From Linnemannia hyalina (taxonomy: Eukaryota; Mortierellomycota; Mortierellomycetes; Mortierellales; Mortierellaceae), in NCBI GenBank assembly GCA_019671135.1, contig JAHRHY010000015.1, forward strand, positions 1,426,001 through 1,490,000: DNA of 64,000 bases, in the 5' to 3' direction. A program made the translations under genes and the position numbers. The notes under the pieces are model-generated. The model did no database searches. It worked only from the letters and a program-made list of their open reading frames with translations, and was not told the origin of the DNA. Each line of letters opens with the position of its first letter. The first letter of the stretch is position 1. Positions 53,701 to 62,500 of this stretch are shown here, in pieces.

Positions 53701-56040
53701 GGTGATGACTGCTTCTTGGAAGACATCCTGAGAACCAGAAGCGTACCGGTCTGTGGGCTGCGGTTTGAACCGATCGATGTAGGTAGGTCCGAGAAACTGG
53801 GTGCGACAGCTGATGATCATCTTGGCGTTCCACTGTCCTGGTTGGTTCAGCGTGTTGCTTCGATGAAGGTTGTCCTGTTGCTGACTCTCGTCGTACCCGT
53901 CGCAGATGAGTATGAGTTCGCGGTGCTGCTTCATCTCCTGGATCTGATCGTCGCTGAAATTGTTGGCCCTCAGATGCTTGGCGATCAAATCTTGGTCTGG
54001 GCGGTCAATGGCGGGAAGGTTGATGAACAGGGGGATAGGTCCGCCTCGTTTGTAGTCGGTCCACAGTCGATGTTCGAGATGGCGGTTGAATGTCGATTTG
54101 CCAGATCCAGAGTCACCCAGTACCAAAATCACTTGTCGCTCGCTCGCTAGGAACTCCAGGACTTTCTCCAGCAGAGGAAAGATATCCTCATCCTTAGCCT
54201 TCAGACTAGGTTTCGCCAACGGTGAAATATAGACTGTCTGGTGGTGCTGCTGCAATCGCTGAAGTTGATATTGGCACAAATCGTATTCGAGGGGTGTAAT
54301 GTTTTGAACGCGGGCGAGGATTGGAGACGATGTAGGCAGAGGAAGGCGGTTCCTCAGTGGGTAAGGAAGTCGGGTGGTGGTGGTATTTTGATCCTGGCGG
54401 AGGTCTTTGAGTAAGGCAATGGCGATGGTGTTGACGGCCTGGTCAGGAATGGTACTGAGTTGTCCAATAATGTTAATCATCCAGGTCTTGACGCTCTCAT
54501 CCTTCCCCCATTGTGAATCGTTCTTGTATAGGTCTCCGAGAAAGTTGATGGCTTGCTGGCGGACATTGGTATCCCAAATGACATCGGATGCGATCTCTCC
54601 GAGAAGCTGGCAGATACCCCATTGGAACAAGGGGTCACCACGACAAGGTGCCTCGTATATGAGTTGATTGAGGTCCTTCAGCTGGCCAGCTTGGAGGAGA
54701 GCCTGAGCAACACGGATGGCTGCGTACCATGGCCGCTTCTTTCCTTCAGAGAATCCTTCCTTGAGACCATCCAGAACTCCGCGGCCGCTCTCCATCACAG
54801 AGTTCACACCCTTGTAGACATCACTAGCAACTCCCATGATGTCACCAAGTGCGTCTTGAAGGTTGCTTAGACCCTCAAGAACTGCTCCCAGATCAAGCTT
54901 GAATACACCAGAAACCTGGATGAGGCCATTGACAACCCCGGTCCCGTGTCGAAGAACTGATTGAAGAGCGCTCTCATCATCAGGGACATACTGCAACGCC
55001 TGGAACGCATAGCATGCCTGGTACATCAGGTACGGATCCGAGCTACCCTTCAGTCCTGACAAGATTCCTGACAATGGCTCATGATCCTCGACACGGTTCA
55101 AATCCTTGACCTTGTGCTCTGCCATCACGTCAAGAAGTCGCGACAGTGCCAATGTGAGATGAAAAGGGTGCGCCGAGGACTGCTGGTGGGTGTCCTGCAA
55201 GCAAATCCTAAGGACTCGGAGGATCTTGACCAAGTCGTCAGAGACCAGGGACCCTGTAGGGGCCACTTGGACCAACTGAACTACGCCTTGCAGGAGATCG
55301 ATATTCAGAAGAACAGACTGCTCGAATGCGGTGATGGTGCACGACAGCAGGCTGCGGTAAGTCTCATTGTCCAAGACAGGACCAAGAAGGACAATCTCGG
55401 CAATCTCGGTCGAGTCTTTGAGGACATCCTTGGCAAACTCGTCGACCATGCGTGTTCCCAGCCAGTAGATACGTTCCTTCGCAGGCAAGTTCTTGTCCAT
55501 CTGTGCAAGCCAATCAAGTTCCTTCTTGTCGAGGTTTGGGAACCTCTGCAGTGTTATGGCAGGATCGCGGGCCTGCTCTTCAAGTTCAGCAGCGGTGGCT
55601 TGTGGAGGAGATGGACCGTGGAGTAGCAAGGCACTGCAATAGGCCAACTGCTGGGTGACCTCAATGCGATCCTGGACGGCAGGCAACTCAATCTTCATCA
55701 TAGGCGCAGGCAAGTTCTCGAGAAAGATATTCGAGATCCTCTTGGTTTCAACAGGTGCAGGAAGGGACTTGTCAACAGGAGGGGTAGATGTGACAGCTAG
55801 GTCGGCAACTGAGTGAACGTCACTGGCTGAGGATGCAGTAGGCGGTCCCACAACTTGAAGAGGGCTTTGAGCACTCACTGCCAGGTTAGTGACTGCGGTA
55901 TCGACCTCTTTGATCTTGGATTTGGAGAAGCCGAAGATCTCGCGGATTACGTCGCGCTTCCTGACGCGCTGGGTATCATTGGCTTTGCCAGCATCGCTAG
56001 TAGCATGCGGACCTGATTGTTTTGAGGGTTTGCTGACCAT
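50710..56040 (-). CDS. NLR-like STAND receptor, copy 3 (full length)
   Basis: One coding exon of 1776 residues with the architecture of copy 1. By eye the first 590 or so residues are identical to copy 1, and nucleotide spacing is constant (offset 12312) until a one-codon deletion near 53360. The first changes appear at RQDQN (copy 1 RQDQS). The stretch LGQKDLEAFTSMDNDFIGYG differs strongly from copies 1 and 4, after which near identity resumes. Walker A GDSGSGKST is at about 642. Pentapeptide repeats and 14 WD40 blades follow. The protein ends early at LLVQRAIDD, lacking the acidic tail of the other copies. The start follows a leader intron (56158-56049) as in copy 1. The role is as for copy 1: recognition switch, ligand unknown. 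Confidence 0.92.
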   Translation of the reverse strand: MVSKPSKQSGPHATSDAGKANDTQRVRKRDVIREIFGFSKSKIKEVDTAVTNLAVSAQSPLQVVGPPTASSASDVHSVADLAVTSTPPVDKSLPAPVETKRISNIFLENLPAPMMKIELPAVQDRIEVTQQLAYCSALLLHGPSPPQATAAELEEQARDPAITLQRFPNLDKKELDWLAQMDKNLPAKERIYWLGTRMVDEFAKDVLKDSTEIAEIVLLGPVLDNETYRSLLSCTITAFEQSVLLNIDLLQGVVQLVQVAPTGSLVSDDLVKILRVLRICLQDTHQQSSAHPFHLTLALSRLLDVMAEHKVKDLNRVEDHEPLSGILSGLKGSSDPYLMYQACYAFQALQYVPDDESALQSVLRHGTGVVNGLIQVSGVFKLDLGAVLEGLSNLQDALGDIMGVASDVYKGVNSVMESGRGVLDGLKEGFSEGKKRPWYAAIRVAQALLQAGQLKDLNQLIYEAPCRGDPLFQWGICQLLGEIASDVIWDTNVRQQAINFLGDLYKNDSQWGKDESVKTWMINIIGQLSTIPDQAVNTIAIALLKDLRQDQNTTTTRLPYPLRNRLPLPTSSPILARVQNITPLEYDLCQYQLQRLQQHHQTVYISPLAKPSLKAKDEDIFPLLEKVLEFLASERQVILVLGDSGSGKSTFNRHLEHRLWTDYKRGGPIPLFINLPAIDRPDQDLIAKHLRANNFSDDQIQEMKQHRELILICDGYDESQQQDNLHRSNTLNQPGQWNAKMIISCRTQFLGPTYIDRFKPQPTDRYASGSQDVFQEAVITPFSKDQVKSYVEQYAQDPQTVLLFRNQSAWSSEEYMNKLSAIPNIMDLVKNPFLLTLALKALPGLVALNKDLASIRITRARLYDMFVDQWLETNRLRIQPNKLGQKDLEAFTSMDNDFIGYGVDYLLRLAAAIFEKQDGNPVVQYVHRQDKYSWKAVFFGNDPEAKLLREASPLTRTGNQFRFVHRSVLEYLLSRVIYNPVETVEGDMDPESETASPTALLSDCNNPLFQKNLHAEPSIIQFLCDRVKSSPDFEQQLRAVIDLSKTDAAVTTTTGATNAITILVRADVAFHGADLRSIRIPGADLSGGQFDYAQFQGADLTGVNLSRSWLRGAELSGATMDGVQFGELPYLQFDSIVVACAYSSDGRMLAVGEGFTTIGISIYDTSSWTRTYSFSAPHEALTMAFSPDGTRVVFGEEDGMVRLWDYARGQEMFAMEGHQSEVNSVTFSPCGKQIASAGYDKTVRVWDSHTGESLFVLEGHTDYVWSVKYSPSGEWLVSGGNDGTIRFWNSETGAPGVVLDSSLDEVRTLAFSTDGRWIASGHWRGVLRLWHAVSGDPGPLLHGHSASVTGIAFSPDSRWIASSGWDGTVRLWDASTGTLINTLSSHKTYVSNVVFSPNGLQIASGGYDFRVRLWVVESILTSVVEQQDQLEDIQRTAYSPNGQTILVFGSNYTSCGQTVLQWDSITGAPVPLSIELPEPLSVVSVSYSLDDIPTAVVDQDGTLQLWELQEGSPKTILEGSSAVNYVTISPCCRWIVSAGWDNTVMLWDLSSTQQKHVLIENGGPTREIIRCLAFSATGRQLAIGAWKGIIWLFDPQSKGLITSKSTYWSIEAMTFSPDGQQLAVGTYDCSIYLLGLQSEEHAIELRRHTKRVKCIAYSPCGEWIASGSDDKTVRVWRRRRSPGDTETWSCVSTVRGYFGVVSDIAWSPIVPMEFVTGCEDESVRVWRVSSDGEDVVVKLLWGTNLGVLNADGLLLSDTIGLSPMQKKLLVQRAIDD

Positions 56041-58031
56041 GTTGCGTGCTGTTATGGATATTAACGAGAACAATTGTTAGCAATTGATAATAATCATTGA
56101 GTAGGCGCACTTGCAAGGTTGGCATGGAAGGGCTATGCATGTTTTACAAAGTGCGTACCTTGAGGTCTTTCTGTGATTGTGTACGAGGTTTGCAAAGATG
56201 GATTTGGAGTCGGTCGACTGACAGCGGAGATGGTGAGGATGGCGAAGATGGCGAGTAATCAGAGTGAGTACTGCAAGAAAACACACAGCATAAGGAAGTT
56301 AGCACTATAAGCCGTCTTGTCGATAATCAAAGAAGCCTTCTGGTGGGATTGTTTTAAAAAAAACGAAGGCGCTTACTGTGTTTCCTGTTTGTTATTTTCC
56401 TTTTGTGTGATCTTCAGCGACGCTGACGGTCAATGCCGAGGAAAGTTTGGTTGTTCTTTTGGTAAATCTAAATAGAGAGATTGGATGAACATCGTATTAG
56501 AAATTGGACCTTCTCCGCGGGAAAAAGTCGACAGTCACACCGTTGCTCGCGTAGAGGAAACCGTAAGCAAATAATGCCTACTTTTTTGTGTTATGTGTTT
56601 GGTGCAAGCTTCCCGGTAGTGGAGCAATTGGGTTGTTGTTGGTCTTGTCCCCTGTAAGAAAGACTTGGTCAGGTATGGGCTTTGAAGGAGAGTGAGTATG
56701 TTGACTGTATTGTGAAAAGGCAATTGGACGGATGTTAAAGAGAGAGATCTTTCAGAGGCGAGCGTGTGAACCGTTCTCGCTGCTGCTTTGTTTGCCGGAC
56801 AAGGCGTACTCTTTCATGGACCGGTGTATGGTTATTATGGCGAAGGGAGCAGGTTTCTGATGCAGGGGTCTAACGAATGAATACAAGAAGGACGAATGCG
56901 AGGAGAAGAGAAGATGAAGAATGAGAGGAAAAGGTGTTGACGATGACAAAGGGGAGGGTGAATGTCGGAGGAGGGAGAGAAGGGAGGGAAGGAAGTGGAA
57001 AAGAAAAGGGCATAAACAGTGACAATTGTATTGGGGAAATGTAATGTAAAAAAAGAATGGATGGCCCAGACCCGCCTTCCTCCTCAGTCATTGTCCAGCT
57101 ATTTGTTTGATAATACACATGCAAGCATGCATCCAAAAAAAGGCATGGACAAGAACAAATAGTCCTTTACCTCATTCTGCCAAGTTTTTCTCCCTTCCTT
57201 GAGGTCGTCTCACTATCCTCACGCTCTCTCGCTTTACGAAATTCTTATTTTGCGGTGTGTGCTCCCCCTCCTCGACCTCCTTTATCAAAGGCCGATTTTT
57301 TTTCCTCTCTCGAAGACAGACTCCACGGAGCAGGACCCAAGCTGCTCTTGCAGGCGCTGGTTTGTACCCAGGAACGAAACACACAATTTTTTTTTGGTGG
57401 CGCAAGATACACACGGCCATGCAACACAATCTTCTCTTGGCTACAGTGGGATCCTTGTTTCGCTTCCCAATCTCTCAATTCTTGTCGGATGGCAAGAAGA
57501 TGGGAGAAAGGTGAAGGAAGAGTCGCAAGCCACCGTTCCCCTTTGTCTTGCTTGACACCTGCAAGAGCCCCTGGAACCACTTTTGGGGCAGCCAACAGCA
57601 TCTAGACAAGACAAGAGAAAACCAGCACAACTTTCCGATCACCACAGAATCAGGTTAGGCTCAAATAAGGTTATCAGCCAGGAACAATCGGATTCAGATT
57701 CAGATCCAGCACGACAAAAGAGACAATTGATCAGATGTATTTTTTATTCACCTTGTCCCACCACACATAAAACCCTTAAGTGAATCAAGGCATATTATTT
57801 TGAGTGTTGAATAAGTCAGAGTTGACTCCCATGCTCAGTACAGTACTTACTTCCACAAGTCATCTCTACTTCACTCACTTCATGCTTTTACTAATATCCC
57901 CGGTCAGAGCGACCAAATAAAAAAAAGACAGCGGGGAAAAAAAAAAGATACATGCAGGCAAAGCATTTTCAACCTGATTGTATTTCTTTGCGACCCCATT
58001 CGTCATCCATTTCCTACTCTTGGACATCCAG
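56041..58031. other. upstream of NLR copy 3
   Basis: The first 0.9 kb repeats the upstream region of copy 1, including the leader intron at 56049-56158. After about 56960 the two diverge. Positions 57180-57780 contain short overlapping open frames on both strands with no recognisable content. No gene is called. Confidence 0.5.
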
Positions 58032-58258
58032 TCATCCACCCTCGTCCAAAGTTACAGAGTCGTCAATGGCACCACGCTGCACCAACAACTTCTTGTTCTC
58101 CGCACCAAGGCCACCAACGTCCTTCATAATCAACCCGCCAGCACACAAAAGCCCAAGGTTTGTGTCCCACTGCATCCTAACCTCAAACATCCTTCTCGCC
58201 CTCACCTTCTCCTTCACCCTTACCACAGCTCAACACTCGCCAGACACGAACGGATACC
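58032..58258 (-). pseudogene. NLR C-terminal remnant (fifth copy)
   Basis: The minus strand reads SVRVWRVLSCGKGEGEGEGE, the last WD40 blade, then after a frameshift MQWDTNLGLLCAGGLIM and NKKLLVQRGAIDDSVTLDE, ending in a stop. This corresponds residue by residue to the C-terminus of copies 1-4 (SVRVWRVSSDGE, WGTNLGVL, KLLVQCGAIDDSLTLEE). Upstream WD40 sequence is not detectable, so only about 75 codons survive. It shows that the array once held at least one more member. Confidence 0.8.
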
Positions 58259-59504
58259 ACCATGACATAGTCTTAAACGAAAGTATCTTTGCTTTTCTGT
58301 CGAAATATGTTTCTCGATCGATGGTTGGCTTTTGGGCAAGTGTAATAGTAGTTCCGACGGTAAATCCTATGCCTGGGAACCCTTCTCCGCGAATGACTCG
58401 ACCAATCTCCCTCCTCCGCGCCACATCTGGCCATGAGATCCATTCGCCCCTGACTGACATTGAAGCTCATATGACCCACTTGGTGTAGATGACAACTGCT
58501 CCAACTACTAGACCAGTAAGCACCTGTATACTCATCACAGACGAGCCATTTCCAGCAGCACCCACCGAAACGAGCCAGAGCTATGCCGATTTGCCAGTCT
58601 GGATGAAGCTGCGGGGTCATCAAGAGCTATTCGAAAAAAAAATGGTGGCCCTCGAGGCGGCTAACAAGTACGGCAAACCCCTGCCTTGTTGTCATGACCG
58701 TCGACCGAAATTCGTCTTTGGCGAGTGTTGGAAACTTTTGGACAAAAAAGTGGTCCTCTCGATGTTGCCTAGTTGCGGTCATGAATGAAGAGAGAAGAAG
58801 AAAACGAGAGTGTATAGATATAAAAATTTCCTCCGCTTCTTCGCGGTCATCATCGTCTTGGGCAATAAATAATGCTGTTTCCAGGTCCCGAAGAAACCGT
58901 CTGCGCTCGAAAATGTAAGGCATGGTGAAGTCCAAAGGCAAAAAGGTCTTTTTTATTTTATTTTATTTTTGTATTTCTTAACGCTACGCTACTCGTATAT
59001 TTTTGGAAACGCGGACACGCATTTCCATACACCTGCCTCGAGGCTGGCGTATTTTCGTACTACGGTATCAAATGCGTACCCATTTTGCATGCGGCTCAAA
59101 GGCAAAGGAAGGAAACAAGGGGGAGATAAAAGTTCCTGTCGTTCTGTCTGTTGCTTAGCATTTCGCGGGCTCTGGGGCCAACTTGGGACAGCCAGTGGCG
59201 AAGACAAGACAAAGGTACTCGAGCATACGCGTCAACTCACGGTGACATTGATTTGCTCATCAAATCGAAAACAGGAGTCTTAGATAAGGTTACCATTCAG
59301 GTACATGATAAAGATCCAATGACACTTGAATCACTTTAATTCCAACGTTTTTGCTTTTTTATTTGACCCCGGGTCATGTTCTGCTAATAAGATATTCTTT
59401 GGGTTGTGTTTTGTAAGAAACCCATCAATATCAATGGGAAATGTCACAGCTGTGTTTTGTTTACTCTTTCTTGGATATCCGTTTCTCTATCTTCATCATT
59501 ACTC
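58259..59504. other. intergenic region with possible decayed coding pieces
   Basis: On the minus strand GLVVGAVVIYTKWVI, a stop, and GEGFPGIGFTVGTTITLAQK suggest a degraded membrane-protein gene, but the stops and lack of a recognised family prevent a call. A plus-strand frame at 58489-58788 (99 residues, ending LDKKVVLSMLPSCGHE) overlaps it. Positions 59190-59504 repeat the 3' flank of copy 2. Confidence 0.35.
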
Positions 59505-62500
59505 CTACTCCTCAACGTCCGATCGTCCATCTTCCTCCAATGTTAACGAGTCGCCAATGGCACCGCGCTGGACCAACAACTTCTTTTGCATCGGACTAAG
59601 ACCAATCGTACCACTGAGCACAAGACCCTCGGCCTGGAGAACAGCAAGATTGGAGCCCCAGATTAGGTTGACGACAACACCCTCACCATCGCTCGACACT
59701 CGCCAGACCCGGACAGATTCGTCTCTGCAGCCAGTGACAAATTCCATAGGAACGGTCGGACTCCAGGCAATGTCAAGGACGGCATCAAAGAAACCACGGA
59801 CCGTCGAGACACACGACCAGCTCTCCGCACCGCCTCGCCGCCTGCGCCAGACTCGAACTGTTTTGTCCCAACTGCCGGAAGCAATCCATTCACCGCAAGG
59901 TGAGTAGGCAATGCACAACAGCTCCTCTGTGTGTCCTCTCAGCTCGATGGCACGCTCCTCTGACTGTAAGCCCCAAAGGTAGATCAAGTAATCCTCGGTT
60001 CCAACTGCAAGCTGCTGGCCGTCTGGCGAAAACGACATCGCTGCAGTACCCCGAAGTGTCGATATGGAGGTTATTAGACCTTTCGATTGAGGATCGAAGA
60101 GCCAGATGTTGCCAGCCCCAGTTCCGACTGCGAGCTGATGTCCGGTCGTCGAGAATGCCAAGCAATTGATTTTCTCGCCATCGACTCCGCCGTTTTCAAT
60201 AAGCACGTGCATTCGTTGAGTGTTGTTAAGGTTCCACAGCATCACGGTATTGTCCCGGTCAGTAGAAGCAATCCAACGACAGCATGGCGACATGGCGACG
60301 TGCTTTGCCTTCCCTGAGCCTTCCAGAATAGTCTCTCGTCTTCCGTCTTTAAGCTCCCACAATCGAAGAGTCCCGTATTGATTGACGGTCGCGGTTGGGA
60401 TGTCGTCCAATGAATATGACACGGACTCGACTGATACATGTCCTGGTAACTCGATCGAAAGTGGTACGGGCGCTCCTGTCAGAGAGGTCCATTGCTTGAC
60501 AGTTTGGCTGCTGCTGGCATAGTCGCTGCCGAACGCGAGGATAGTTTGACCATTCGGGGAGTACACCGTCTTTCGTACATACCCGATTTGATCGAGCTGT
60601 TCAACACTCGACGTCAAAATAGAGTCGACATCCCACAGTCGTACCCTGCCGTCATCACCACCCGATGCGATCTGGAGGCCATTCGGAGAAAACACAACAT
60701 CGTTTACATGGGTTTTATGGCTTGACAGCGTGTTAATGGGAGTGCCCGTCGACGCATCCCATAGTCTCACTGTCATGTCGTTACTAGAAGAAGCGATCCA
60801 CCGGCTGTCTGGAGAAAATGCAACGCCCGTAACCTCTCTGGTATGACCATGCAAGACAGGACCTGGCTCTCCCGACGCCGCGTGCCATAGTCGCAATACG
60901 CCCCCCCAATGGCCAGAAACAATCCACCGCCCATCAGTAGAAAGAGCCAGGCTGCAAACCACACTCAAGGAAGAGTCCAAAGCGACCCCTGGCTCGCCTG
61001 TCTCCGAGTTCCAAAACCGAATCGTATCATCCCAACTGCCCGACACTAGCCACTCTCCGCTCGGAGAATACTTAACGCTAAAGACCTCGTCCGTGTGACC
61101 CTCCAAGACAAAGAGACTCTCTCCGGTCTGAGAATCCCACACTCGTACTGTTCGGTCTTTTCCAGCCGAGGCGATTTGCTTGTCACATGGAGAAAAGGCA
61201 ACGGAGTTCACATCGGACTGGTGCCCTTCCATGACGAACACCTCTTGGCCCCTGGCACAATCCCACAGCCTAGCCAACCCATCCTTCCCTCCAAACACGA
61301 CCCTTGCGCCGTCGGGTGAAAATGCCATAGCTAGCACTTTATGCGGCGCACTAAAGGAATAGGCCAGCGTCCATGATGACGTGTCGTAAATGCTAACGCA
61401 GTCGATTTCCCGACTCCCTGCACCCACGGCAAGAGTTCTTCCATCAGACAAGTAGGCACAGGCAACCACATTATCATCCAACTCCAGGTACGGGAGTTCC
61501 CCAAATTGGACGCCATCCATCTTTACGCCGCTAAAATCTGCCTCTCGCAACCAGCTCCTCGTAAGATTGACACCCGTCAAGTCTGCTCCTTGGAACTGCG
61601 CAAAGTCAAATTGACCACCCGAAAGGTCGGCACCAGGGATCTTGATACTACGGAGATCAGCACCGTGAAAGGCCACATCAGCTCGAACTAAGATCGCTAT
61701 GGCGTTGGTGGCTCCAGTGGTGGTGGTGACGGCGGCATCGGTCTTGGAAAGGTCGATCACAGCCCGGAGTTGTTGCTCGAAATCTGGGCTTGACTTGACC
61801 CGATCGCACAGGAACTGGATGATGGATGGCTCAGCATGTAGGTTCTTCTGGAACAAGGGGTTGTTGCAGTCCGACAAGAGAGCGGTGGGAGATGCAGTCT
61901 CAGATTCTGGATCCATGTCTCCCTCCACAGTCTCGACCGGGTTGTAGATGACGCGAGACAAAAGATATTCCAGCACCGATCGATGTACAAAGCGGAACTG
62001 GTTGCCGGTGCGCGTCAACGGACTGGCCTCACGGAGCAACTTGGCCTCGGGATCATTCCCAAAGAAATCCGTCTTCCAAGAGTACTTGTCCTGTCGATGG
62101 TTGTACTGGACGATCGGGTTGCCGTCCTGCTCCTTGAAAATGGCCGCAGCTAGACGAAGCAAATAGCCGATCCCGCATCCAATAAAGTCGTCGTCCATTA
62201 GGGAGGTGTACGCTTCCAAGTCCTTCTGGCTCAGCTTGTTGGGTTGGATGCGGAATCGGTTCGTCTCCAACCATTGATCGACAAACATATCGTAAAGACG
62301 AACGCGAGTGATGCGAATGCTCGCAAGATCCTTGTTCGACGCGACCAGGCCAGGGAGAGCCTTGAGAGCGAGGGTGAGTAGGAATGGGTTTTTGACGAGA
62401 TCCATGATATTGGGGATAGCCGTCAACTTGTTCATGTACTCCTCCGAGGACCAGGCAGACTGATTTCTGAATAAAAGCACCGTCTGTGGATCTTGAGCAT

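Noticed and set aside
57172..57605. Overlapping frames of 85-118 residues on both strands
   Set aside because: No recognisable motif, no splice context, and mutual overlap in several frames.
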